DNA from: Candidatus Acetothermia bacterium
GTDB taxonomy: Bacteria > Bipolaricaulota > Bipolaricaulia > RBG-16-55-9 > DRXL01
Assembly (NCBI GenBank): GCA_016179105.1
Contig: JACOSB010000139.1
Span: forward strand, 1 to 48,637
Reading direction: 5' to 3'
DNA: 48,637 nt
In this document: positions 41,054 through 48,637 of the stretch, piece after piece
Layout of the letters: the number at the start of each line of letters is the position of its first letter
Numbering within the stretch: the stretch's first letter is position 1
Notes under the pieces: generated by a model
What the model saw: only the letters and a program-made list of their open reading frames with translations
Told to the model about the DNA's origin: nothing
Database searches by the model: none
Translations under genes and position numbers: made by a program

Positions 41054-41249
41054 GCAAAGCCATAGACTTGGATGAGTGAATTTCTCTCACCCCCCGAAAA
41101 GTCGGCCCATTAGATTCCCTTGTGCAAGCCCTCTAACCGCCTGTCCGTTCTGGCCAGTCTCTTCGTAATTCGCTGAGCGGGAATAGGGCAATTGGGGGCT
41201 CTAATGACTGAAGCGCCGAGATTGTTCTAGAGAGAAGATGGCCCCTTCT

Positions 41250-41873
41250 TCACCCATTGGCTTTGCCAGTAGTTTTCGGAGACTTGTACCCTTCCAATGC
41301 CATGTTCATGTACTCATGCTGCCATCCGACATAGTCAATATGCGCCTTGCGCAGGAGATAGACCAGTCCAGCCACAACAACAATGAAAGCAAGGATGCTG
41401 TAAAGGGTTCCAAAAGTGACAGAAGTGGCGGCCGTAGCTCCGCTGCTGATCCAGTCGGCAATACCATCGATTATGAATATGGCCAGCAGGAGCAAAAGAG
41501 CCACAAAGGTGTTCCCGCAGGTGTCCTTGATGACTCCAAGCCGTTCATATCGCCTCTGCTCTTCCGGGCCGAGCCTCTTATAAAACTCAATTTCCTGCTG
41601 CGAGAATTCCTTCAGATCCACGCCGTCGGGAACGTACTTTATAAGCCTGGATAGCATCCCGAACGAGTGGACAGCAAACCCGGCGATCCAAGCCACGCCC
41701 AGGAGCACCAGCCACGCGCCAAAGGACAAGATGGCGTAGATCCCGATGAACCCTGTTGTGGCTGCACTCCCCAGCGCGAAGATCAGGATCAGGCCGGGCA
41801 TGACCTTGGCCAGGAAATCCCTCAACACGAAGCGGGAGTAGAATGAGTCAAAGATGTTTGTAAGTTCGCTCAA
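41250..41873 (-). CDS. Membrane protein of unknown function (207 aa)
   Basis: About four membrane helices: LILIFALGSAATTGFIGIYAI, AWLVLLGVAWIAGFAVHSFG, FVALLLLLAIFIIDGIADW and LYSILAFIVVVAGLVYLL. A soluble loop (VDLKEFSQQEIEFYKRLGPEEQRRYERL) separates the two pairs. The family is not known to me. It is a single gene facing the opposite way to the HEPN-like gene and the next cluster. Confidence 0.7.
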   Translation of the reverse strand: MSELTNIFDSFYSRFVLRDFLAKVMPGLILIFALGSAATTGFIGIYAILSFGAWLVLLGVAWIAGFAVHSFGMLSRLIKYVPDGVDLKEFSQQEIEFYKRLGPEEQRRYERLGVIKDTCGNTFVALLLLLAIFIIDGIADWISSGATAATSVTFGTLYSILAFIVVVAGLVYLLRKAHIDYVGWQHEYMNMALEGYKSPKTTGKANG

Positions 41874-42386
41874 AGTCTCAGCCTCCCTTTGCTCTTGGTC
41901 TCTTCATATCCCTTTAGCATCATAGGACAAAGCTATTGAAAGAGTCAAAATGAAGAATGCAACGAACCGGCCAAGCTTTTGCAATCGATCAAACATACCA
42001 ATGACACCTGAACAGAGATTCTCTGCTTGGAGTGTCAAGTTGATATTTCTTCATTGTTTCAAGATAATTCGCGCAATCGCTAACCCATCCTATGGATTCG
42101 TGCTAAACTTATTCCCAGATTGGCAAAGAGGGCTCTGCTCGGGGCCTTGAAGTTAGGCCAAATCCTCTTTACAAGAATTATTTAACGATTTTTTAACGAT
42201 GCGATTTTATACTAAGAACGTCTTAGAGACATCATAAAGACACGGCGTTAATCTCCTTTGCTCAAGAAAGGAGGGATAAGGGATCTCTTCAGTTAATTTA
42301 TCAAGATTCTAGAGGAACCGACGCACTGGCTAGGACGACGATACAGGCCATGAGGCAGGATGAGTTAACACAGAAAGGAGCAGAGT
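41874..42386 (+). other. 513-base stretch without a supported gene
   Basis: It contains an AT-rich part (42180-42220, TTTTAACGATTTTTTAACG and TATACT) that may be a promoter for the cluster at 42387, and a stem-loop CTCCTTT/AAAGGAG (42253-42259, 42267-42273). A 66-codon frame at 41950-42150 has no ribosome site and I do not accept it. Confidence 0.4.
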
Positions 42387-43187
42387 ATGCAGAATCATCA
42401 TAATAGGGTTTTTTCTTCAACTAAGGAATTGAAGGAACGACAACTCACAAGACGGCCGCATTTTGACTATCGTGCCAAAGACGTTGGGAAGACAGCACAC
42501 TTTGATGTATATAGCGCTACGATTTTGGGACAGACCGGCAACCAGATTGCCCAAGCCGTTCTGGGGAGGTGCGAGCAAGATTACCAGAAGTTGTCCCAGT
42601 GGTTTGGGGTGCAGATTGAACACTTCAACATCATTGTAGCGCCCTTGTCTGAAAATCAGGATGGCAGCGGAGGGGCATACCACCATACCTGTCTATCTGC
42701 TGATCTGTATTGCGATGTACAAATCAACCCCAGCATTAAGACCGATGTCACGAATGCACTTGTGGTTGCCGAAGAAGTAGAAGTATTCGAAGCTGCGCAA
42801 AGCAAAGGATGGGACTGCGGCGGTTCGAACGGAGAGGGGCTGTCACGCGTGTTGGCAGAGGTGCTCTATCCTAAAATCCTTGACGGTTATGCCACCGCTG
42901 CAGAGTGGCTTAATTCCGACCGGCCTGATTGGGTGACGAGGAATAACCCGACAGACGTGGATCCAATCTCAAACGGCTGTTCGGTACTATTTCTTTACTG
43001 GCTCAATTCTCAATTAGGATATAGCTGGGATAAGATCTGCCAAGTGGCCGCTCCGACGCTAGCCGAAACTTATCGAAAGCTCACAAATAAGAATACCCCG
43101 TTATCTGAGTTTGCTGGACTATTGGAGAAACACTTTCCAGTTGGACGGCCGTCCAATCTAGCAAAGGATAATCCATTCCCCTTATGA
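42387..43187 (+). CDS. Unknown 266-residue protein, first of the patatin cluster
   Basis: A strong site (AAAGGAGCAGAG) precedes ATG. The middle part reads HFNIIVAPLSENQDGSGGAYHH, CDVQINPSIKTDV, NALVVAEEVEVFEA and SNGEGLSRVLAEVLYPKI. The protein family is unnamed to me; VAEEVEVFEA...GEGLSRVLA suggests a peptidase- or hydrolase-like fold, but no HEXXH is present and I do not claim one. No signal peptide. It is followed by a phosphoesterase 70 bases on in the same direction. Confidence 0.6.
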   Translation: MQNHHNRVFSSTKELKERQLTRRPHFDYRAKDVGKTAHFDVYSATILGQTGNQIAQAVLGRCEQDYQKLSQWFGVQIEHFNIIVAPLSENQDGSGGAYHHTCLSADLYCDVQINPSIKTDVTNALVVAEEVEVFEAAQSKGWDCGGSNGEGLSRVLAEVLYPKILDGYATAAEWLNSDRPDWVTRNNPTDVDPISNGCSVLFLYWLNSQLGYSWDKICQVAAPTLAETYRKLTNKNTPLSEFAGLLEKHFPVGRPSNLAKDNPFPL

Positions 43188-43257
43188 CAGGTTGGGATAG
43201 CTCCACGAGGGAATATATTGGGCGAAAGAATCAAATCATCACAGAAGGAGGCCCACT

Positions 43258-44487
43258 ATGGCACCAAGAAAGGTTAAGGTTCTGCAGCGCAAAGCCCCCA
43301 ACATCATAAGGGGAAAACACGGCCGACGATTCCATGCGCCCCGTGCGGCCAACGGCTTCACGACTGACCCCCCGGGGTTCCAAACGGAAAAGGACCCCCG
43401 CGGCAAAGGCAGCGATAGTTGGTTCGATCTTCCATCGCCGACGGGCGCTCCACCCTATCATCTTGATCTGAGCTCCATTCTCTCTGAAGAGGTCATCAAT
43501 AAGATTGCCGACAAGAAGCGCCTTGTGTTCCACACCGTTGGGGACACCGGCGGCGTAAACACTACGACGTATCAGCAACAGGTCGCCACGTACATGGAAC
43601 TTGACTTCAACGATAATGATCCCGACGGGGCCAACCCATCGTTCTTTTATCACTTGGGTGACGTCGTCTATTACGATGGTGAAGTCATCAACTATTACTG
43701 GGAATTCTATGAGCCTTACCTGCATTATCCGGCCCCGATCTTCGCGATCCCCGGTAACCACGATGGCGATGTGGACCCGAATGACCAATTCAACACGCCT
43801 GCGGACTCGCTGAAAGGGTTTATGCGGAATTTTTGTTCGCAGGCCGCCATTCATCTCCCGGAAGCCGATGACGCCCCCCGCGATGCGATGACCCAGCCCA
43901 ATGCTTACTGGACGCTGAAGACACAGCTGGCCACTATCATTGGGCTCTACACCAATGTGCCCGAAGGTGGGCTCCTCGGTTCAAGCCAGATCGACTGGTT
44001 CAAGCAGGAACTCGCAAGCGCCCCAGCGGGCCGCGCGCTGATCCTTTCGCTGCACCACCCAATCTATTCCGCCTATGGGCATCACCCGGGGAGTCAATAT
44101 CTGAAATCAATCATAGAAGAAGCGACCCAGGCGGCGGGCCGGATCCCAGATCTGATCCTTACAGGCCACGTGCATGACTATCAGCGCTTCACGGGCAACA
44201 TCAATGGCAAGGCGGTAACGACGATTGTGGCCGGGGCAGGAGGTTATAACCAGAGGCTCCACAGGTTGGATCATCGCCACTTTGATCCTAATGGCGTGCC
44301 GTACAAATTTCACGACGGCCCTGAAACACTGGAGAAATTCAACGACTTCCAGCACGGCTACCTTATCATTGACGTACGGGAGGACAAAATACTCGGGAGC
44401 TACATCGCCGTCGACGACCCGGTATCAGGGCACAGGGTTCCTACAAGACGGCCCCAGCCATACGACCAATTCAGGATCCCCATATAA
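43258..44487 (+). CDS. Calcineurin-like metallophosphoesterase (409 aa)
   Basis: The motifs are in order: TVGDTGG (D-x-G-type first metal site), YHLGDVVYYDGE (GDxx), AIPGNHDGD (GNHD), SLHHPIYSAYGHH, and LTGHVHDYQRF (GH-x-H). These bind two metals in phosphohydrolases acting on phosphoesters or nucleotides. The N-terminal 70 residues are extra. GGAGG precedes the ATG. Its place between the unknown 266-residue gene and the patatin gene suggests one operon. Confidence 0.93.
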   Translation: MAPRKVKVLQRKAPNIIRGKHGRRFHAPRAANGFTTDPPGFQTEKDPRGKGSDSWFDLPSPTGAPPYHLDLSSILSEEVINKIADKKRLVFHTVGDTGGVNTTTYQQQVATYMELDFNDNDPDGANPSFFYHLGDVVYYDGEVINYYWEFYEPYLHYPAPIFAIPGNHDGDVDPNDQFNTPADSLKGFMRNFCSQAAIHLPEADDAPRDAMTQPNAYWTLKTQLATIIGLYTNVPEGGLLGSSQIDWFKQELASAPAGRALILSLHHPIYSAYGHHPGSQYLKSIIEEATQAAGRIPDLILTGHVHDYQRFTGNINGKAVTTIVAGAGGYNQRLHRLDHRHFDPNGVPYKFHDGPETLEKFNDFQHGYLIIDVREDKILGSYIAVDDPVSGHRVPTRRPQPYDQFRIPI

Positions 44488-44611
44488 AGGGGACAAGTGG
44501 AGAAGGAAAGGAGGGGTTAGATTCTCTGGCCTAAGCGACGTATGCAGTTAAGCAGACTAGCAGGAAGGCTATTCGAGGATAAACGTCTCGTGATCCGCTA
44601 AAGGAGAGCTG

Positions 44612-46501
44612 ATGGAAAGGACTAAAGCGCAATCGAAGTATGGGCATCCGACACGCACATGCGACATCGTGATGAAGGGAGGCATCACCAGCGGGGTGGT
44701 GTATCCGGGCACTGTCTGTGAGCTGGCCAAGACGTACAATTTCAAGAGTATTGGCGGCACGTCCGCAGGAGCGATTGCCGCAGCAGCGACAGCGGCTGCT
44801 GAGCTGGGCAGGAGCAAAGGCCTTGCCAGCTATGAAGAATTGGAAAGGCTGCCCCAATGGATCGGTGAAAAATCTGCTGGTGGGAAATCCAACCTCTTCT
44901 CGCTCTTCCAGCCCCAACCGGAGACGAGAGCGCTCTTCAACACCCTGGTTGCAGGGATCGGCCAGAAGAAGCGATCTCTGGCAGTACTCAAAGTCTTGCT
45001 CAGCGCAATCAAGAATTTCCCATTGCATACACTGTTAGGAGTCCTGCCAGGCGTTGTGATGAGTTTCCTCGGTTTTCAGCTTCTGCAAGGTTCCTCGACA
45101 GCTTTGGCCTTATTCCTCTTGTTAGCAGTGCTGTTTGCTGTCTTCGGAGGGTTTGTCGGGATTGCTGTGGGAATCTATCAGGCCGTCGCACGAGTACCGA
45201 AAAACTTCTACGGGTTGTGCACCGGCCGTTCCGAATCGAGGTCAAAGACAGATGCCTTAGCCTTTTGGCTGGCCAGCTACCTGGACGAACTTGCCGGCAT
45301 GAAAAATTCGGACAAGCCGTTGACCTTCGGTGACCTTTGGGGTACGCCTAACCCTAACGGCCTGAAGAACATCGATCTGCGAATGATGACGACGAACCTG
45401 ACGCACGGCAGGCCGTACACGCTGCCTTTCAACGAGAGAATCTTCTACTTTGACCCTGGCGAATTCCGAAAATTGTTCCCGGAAAAGGTGGTACGCTGGA
45501 TGGAGCAGCATCCAAGGAAGACCAGCAAAAATCCAGATGAATTTGCCCCGTTGCGCCCGCTTCCTGACCCCGCCGATTTCCCCGTGGTGGTGGCAGCGCG
45601 CATGAGCTTGAGTTTCCCTTTGCTCGTCAGTGCCATTCCTCTGCATGCGGTGGACTATACGAGAGTTGAGTTGGATGGTGATCGAGAGCTTCAGCCAGAA
45701 GTCCATCCGGAGCAAAAACCAGGACCAGAACGATGCTGGTTCTCCGATGGCGGCATTTCCAGCAATTTCCCTGTGCATTATTTCGACCAGTCGCTTCCCA
45801 CAAGGCCAACATTTGCCATTAACCTCGCCGATCTCCCTCCAGGGACGGAGCCTTCCTCCAATGACTGCGAGAACATCTGGATGCCCTTGACCAACCGGAG
45901 CGGCATCCTTCCCCACTGGACCCGCTTCGATGACGAAAAGGAAAGTGGGTTTATCCGTCTTGTTGGTTTCTTCAGAGCCATCCTTGATACCGAACGCAAC
46001 TGGCACGATAATGCCCAGCTCAAGGTGCCTGGATACCGGGATCGCATCGTGCACGTCCGGCTTGCTGCAAGCGAAGGCGGCCTGAACCTCAACATGGGCG
46101 CTAGGATAATCACTTCCCTTAGCGAGCGGGGGCGCTGTGCCGGCGAAATGTTGGCCAGCCGGTTTGACCCTTCGCCCATGAATCCGAACGAACTGTCCTG
46201 GGACAACCACCGCTGGATACGTTACCGCTCGGCGATGGCCCTTCTGGAAGAACACCTAGAGAAGCTTCACAACAATTACCAATCGCCGCAATCAGGGCAG
46301 CAGAGTTATCAGCAGTTGGTCCAGAGAGCAGTTGGAGCTGCACCCAGCTACCAGTGGAGGGACCCGCAGCAACAGGCCTTCGCCCTCCAGATAACACAAG
46401 CCCTCATGAGTCTGAGCAGAACGTGGGCCAATCAAAATGATTCGTTCGAAGACAGGGCGCCCAAACCATCCCCAGAGCTGCGGACGCTGCCCAAGGTGTA
46501 G
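44612..46501 (+). CDS. Patatin-like phospholipase with membrane segments (629 aa)
   Basis: The N-terminal catalytic half starts DIVMKGGITSGVVYPG (oxyanion motif) and GTSAGAIAAA (G-x-S-x-G, Ser51). The second part of the dyad is CWFSDGGISSNFP (Asp379, DGG). Between them a hydrophobic segment with two to three helices (about residues 139-195, PGVVMSFLGFQLLQ and LFLLLAVLFAVFGGFVGIA) inserts into the fold. Patatin domains release fatty acids from membranes and act as effectors in some CBASS systems. AAAGGAG precedes the ATG. It is followed by a membrane-anchored partner. Confidence 0.9.
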   Translation: MERTKAQSKYGHPTRTCDIVMKGGITSGVVYPGTVCELAKTYNFKSIGGTSAGAIAAAATAAAELGRSKGLASYEELERLPQWIGEKSAGGKSNLFSLFQPQPETRALFNTLVAGIGQKKRSLAVLKVLLSAIKNFPLHTLLGVLPGVVMSFLGFQLLQGSSTALALFLLLAVLFAVFGGFVGIAVGIYQAVARVPKNFYGLCTGRSESRSKTDALAFWLASYLDELAGMKNSDKPLTFGDLWGTPNPNGLKNIDLRMMTTNLTHGRPYTLPFNERIFYFDPGEFRKLFPEKVVRWMEQHPRKTSKNPDEFAPLRPLPDPADFPVVVAARMSLSFPLLVSAIPLHAVDYTRVELDGDRELQPEVHPEQKPGPERCWFSDGGISSNFPVHYFDQSLPTRPTFAINLADLPPGTEPSSNDCENIWMPLTNRSGILPHWTRFDDEKESGFIRLVGFFRAILDTERNWHDNAQLKVPGYRDRIVHVRLAASEGGLNLNMGARIITSLSERGRCAGEMLASRFDPSPMNPNELSWDNHRWIRYRSAMALLEEHLEKLHNNYQSPQSGQQSYQQLVQRAVGAAPSYQWRDPQQQAFALQITQALMSLSRTWANQNDSFEDRAPKPSPELRTLPKV

Positions 46502-46519
46502 GAGGAGAAGAGAGCCGAT

Positions 46520-47632
46520 ATGAGAAGAATAAGAAATCCATCATACAAGCCCACTCTCTGGGAAAAAATGCTGACCGCAGCTGTAGCGGTCTTAATCGTC
46601 CTGTTCATCTGCTGGCTTATCGTTCGCAACGAACCCATCCGTGACGCCAATTTGGCAGTGCTCTTGCGCATCCTTGTAAGCCTGGCTGTGGCAGCGCTGG
46701 GAGCCACTATACCGGGTTTCTTGCGAGTCGATTTGTCGGGGGCTGGCATGGCCATCCGGGCAGGCGGTGCGATCGCGCTGTTTGTCCTGACTTACTTCTT
46801 TACCCCTTCTACCGGCAGCCCGCCCAACGACACCATCCGGATTGCGCTTGCTGTCAACAAGTTCGACTGGCTCACCGAGAACGTCGTTGAGCCCAACTAT
46901 ATTGATGCCGGCACGTTAAAAGTAGGCAAGCTGGATGAAGAAGCCCGGGGAACCCTCTTGTCTAAAGTACTGCAGGCACTGCCCCAGCCTACGCATGGTG
47001 TCGGTTCTGAAGGAAGCTCATCGCCGCTTGTCGTATCGCTCACTATCGAGGATGGCCAGCTCAAGTCAAGCCACGAGCTGGTGGCGCTGTTATTCCCGAG
47101 ATATGAGACGTCAGCCCAGGGACCTCTTGCAGAACTGAACTTTGGCCCCAACAAGCCCCTTGACTTGAACGAGGCATTCAGGCTCACCGCTAATCCCCAT
47201 CCTGAGGGGAGAGAATATAGCACCTTGAAAATCCAGCTTGTGACTCAAAAGGGCGATTATGAAAGTAGGGACGTGGTCGCCATCCCAAAGAACGCCGATG
47301 CGTTTGCGTTCCCTGGCTCAAACAATTCTTCAACCTCTGTCACACTATACACCAAGGCGCAATCTCCCCAAACTGTCAGGGTTTTGGTGACCGCTGCGGA
47401 AGATACAAGCTCTGACACTGAGCTAGTGCGGAATGCCACTGCCCGCCTAGTTGAGTTCCTTAAACAGCAGCTACAAGCACAGAACAATGTGACTGTTTCA
47501 GGGATGACTTTGAAGCAGTTAATCGAAAAGCGGAAGGAGTTAAAATCCATCCCTTGGTCTGCGGGCAAAGTTAACGTCATCAATCAGTTTTCCGTCGATT
47601 ACATCATTTCTTTGAAAGTGATGGTCGAGTAA
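46520..47632 (+). CDS. Membrane protein with soluble C-terminal domain (370 aa)
   Basis: Three membrane helices lie near the N terminus (TAAVAVLIVLFICWLIV, LVSLAVAALGATIPGFL, AIRAGGAIALFVLTYFF) and a 260-residue soluble domain follows, with helical ends (TARLVEFLKQQLQAQNNV). The segment IPGFLRVDLSGAGMAIRAGGAIALFV looks familiar from bacterial defence-type membrane proteins, but I cannot name the family. GGAGGAGAA precedes the ATG, 18 bases after the patatin stop. Confidence 0.7.
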   Translation: MRRIRNPSYKPTLWEKMLTAAVAVLIVLFICWLIVRNEPIRDANLAVLLRILVSLAVAALGATIPGFLRVDLSGAGMAIRAGGAIALFVLTYFFTPSTGSPPNDTIRIALAVNKFDWLTENVVEPNYIDAGTLKVGKLDEEARGTLLSKVLQALPQPTHGVGSEGSSSPLVVSLTIEDGQLKSSHELVALLFPRYETSAQGPLAELNFGPNKPLDLNEAFRLTANPHPEGREYSTLKIQLVTQKGDYESRDVVAIPKNADAFAFPGSNNSSTSVTLYTKAQSPQTVRVLVTAAEDTSSDTELVRNATARLVEFLKQQLQAQNNVTVSGMTLKQLIEKRKELKSIPWSAGKVNVINQFSVDYIISLKVMVE

Positions 47633-47700
47633 AGTGGTTGTTGAACCAGAGATGGTTTCCTGTCTGGCGATATTTTCTATATTGACTGCTCTCAGTCTAT

Positions 47701-48042
47701 ATGAACAGGGAGTATCCATGCGCCAGACGCTCACAGAAGATGTCAAGGGCCAAGCGCTTGAGCTCGCCTCCATCAGTCCGCAAGATTGGGATGGGGGTGA
47801 ATCGTTTCTATTGCAGCAAGAGGATGACGCAGCCCATCTTTGAAGTCCAAAGGAAGAGGGAGCAGCTTCTCCTTGTCATGGACAAGATAAACAAGAGATA
47901 CGGCAAGCTCACTGTCCACTTCGGCAGCTTTGACAAGGCTGCCGACTTGGTTTCCTGGGACGTGGCCAGCCTGGGGATGCACAGGGATTTGGAACTGATC
48001 GAAATCTATGAGGATGTTGTCAGCACTCAAGACTTGAACTGA
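47701..48042 (+). pseudogene. Y-family DNA polymerase C-terminal-like fragment
   Basis: The readable part IGMGVNRFY...MTQPIFEVQRKREQLL, then LVMDKINKRYGKLTVHFGSF resembles the last 60 residues of DinB/UmuC-type polymerases (VGV..L, QLSLF, ...L..A.D.IN.RYG...V..G). The catalytic palm and thumb are absent upstream; the preceding gene is unrelated. Either this is a leftover tail or a small independent protein with such a fold. The identification is modest. Confidence 0.45.
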
Positions 48043-48057
48043 GAGGGGCAGTCAGAG

Positions 48058-48537
48058 ATGCAAAATGAGACTGAGCCGCTTACTGTAGCTCAGACTTTAT
48101 TATTAGGTTATTGCACTATTGCTTATATGGTGAGCTTATATCCAGAACCAAATTCGTTCGCTGGGATAGAAGGAGGGATCTTTCTTGGCTTGATATTCGT
48201 ATTGGGTGGACTGCTGGTTTTGCTTGGCCATCGCGAGCCGTCTACAGCACCGCGAAAATGGATTTATAGAATTGTTGGTATGGCCCTCTGGATCTTCTCT
48301 ACCTATCTGGTTATCAATTTGAGGGATAAGGGTACAACGATGCTCACCCTGAACTACATTCTAGGTTTGTTGGTTGGAATTGTGCCCGTATCTGGCATAC
48401 TGTTTATCTTTTTACGCAATTCTCATACAGATCAGCGAAAGAATTTCATCATTCATATAGCAATAGGTTTGGTTTTCCTGATCCTAATTCTAATTCTACT
48501 AGTACTCGACCACAATGATTCTATGGTGGTATCCTGA
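48058..48537 (+). CDS. Membrane protein of unknown function (159 aa)
   Basis: GAGAGGGGCAGTCAGAG precedes ATG. Five membrane helices are predicted, including FLGLIFVLGGLLVLLG, IVGMALWIFSTYLVI, LNYILGLLVGIVPVSGILFIFL and IHIAIGLVFLILILILLVL. It lacks a signal peptide. No family recognised. It follows the polymerase-like fragment. Confidence 0.65.
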   Translation: MQNETEPLTVAQTLLLGYCTIAYMVSLYPEPNSFAGIEGGIFLGLIFVLGGLLVLLGHREPSTAPRKWIYRIVGMALWIFSTYLVINLRDKGTTMLTLNYILGLLVGIVPVSGILFIFLRNSHTDQRKNFIIHIAIGLVFLILILILLVLDHNDSMVVS

Positions 48538-48569
48538 GTGGAGGGAATCACACCTCCAGGAGGGAAACC

Positions 48570-48637
48570 ATGCCGCGACCGAAGAAATATGTGGTGCACT
48601 TGAGCGAAGGAGAACGGAGTCAATTGCTGGAATTGAT
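48570..48637 (+). mobile_element. Start of an IS630-like transposase gene (cut by the window end)
   Basis: AGGAGGG precedes ATG 48570. The 22 visible residues, MPRPKKYVVHLSEGERSQLL, match the N-terminal start of IS630-family transposases (MPxPKKYxVxLxxxER). The rest lies beyond the window. Confidence 0.65.

Noticed and set aside
41950..42150. 66-codon frame in the gap before the patatin cluster
   Set aside because: No ribosome site, odd composition, no pattern.
45257..46255. 332-codon open frame opposite the patatin gene
   Set aside because: It mirrors GC-rich codons of the patatin gene, and no motif or ribosome site supports it.
21796..48637. Right-hand attachment copy of tRNA-Gln
   Set aside because: I looked by eye for the T-arm and acceptor sequence in the rest of the window and found none, so the element's right end may lie outside or be diverged.
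1..48637. CRISPR array or rRNA genes
   Set aside because: No regularly spaced repeats and no rRNA-like sequence were seen; the only short tandem repeats are at 26222-26244 and 1940-1965.

Overview
The window is bacterial. Two outer-membrane-type beta-barrel proteins, a secreted penicillin acylase-type enzyme and the yicC-remA-gmk gene order point to a diderm organism. I cannot place it in a phylum from sequence alone; the mix recalls poorly cultivated lineages more than any model species. Several genes have a TATAAT box only 6-9 bases before the ATG, so leaderless transcripts are probably common.

Positions 1-21.7 kb look chromosomal with small accessory insertions. From the left there is the end of a serine recombinase, a tyrosine recombinase with a small partner gene beside tRNA-Leu and tRNA-Arg, and a large exported protein combining an HEXXH peptidase-like domain, TolB-type propeller repeats and a C-terminal barrel. 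Next is a nucleotide cyclase/TolB/TPR gene split by one frameshift. A 2-kb toxin-antitoxin patch follows, holding two YgiT/DUF4258 modules with damaged toxins and one HicBA pair, punctuated by three fragments of the 3' end of a cyclase/TPR gene. After it come arginase, a PhzF-family protein, an unusual aminotransferase, a barrel protein, an ABC-2 transporter, penicillin acylase and the gmk-remA-yicC operon.

At tRNA-Gln (21725-21795) the character changes. A large serine recombinase reads from the right into the tRNA gene, and everything to its right looks like one integrative element, or several nested ones, whose right end is not visible here. The core is a divergent control region (26174-26262) with two sigma-70-type promoters sharing overlapping -35 boxes. 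The left arm encodes a zinc-ribbon protein and an unknown 464-residue protein. The right arm encodes a ParB-like regulator, three small proteins and then a ubiquitin-type cassette: a small beta-grasp candidate ending in Gly, an unknown protein in the E2 position, a JAMM protease, an E1/ThiF enzyme, a small membrane protein, a Cys-rich zinc protein and a HerA-like ATPase fused to a winged helix and a nuclease-like domain. This resembles PRTRC cassettes (ParB-related, ThiF-related) and the Ubl-E2-JAB-E1 layout of bacterial ubiquitin-like defence operons, but the predicted modifier and the E2-slot protein look atypical. It is the best candidate for an undescribed system.

Further right are coiled-coil and acidic accessory proteins, a tandem pair of membrane-anchored paralogs with duplicated leaderless promoters, a HIT-WGR-GNAT operon, and an array of very small genes with strong GGAGGTGA ribosome sites, followed by stem-loops sharing a TTGATT loop. 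A TIR-like gene has replaced the end of the last small gene and sits divergent to a possible HEPN protein, which suggests a defence insert. The last 6 kb carry a co-directional set (unknown protein, calcineurin-like phosphoesterase, patatin-like phospholipase with membrane segments, membrane-anchored partner), a DNA-polymerase-Y-like tail fragment, a membrane protein and the start of an IS630-like transposase gene.
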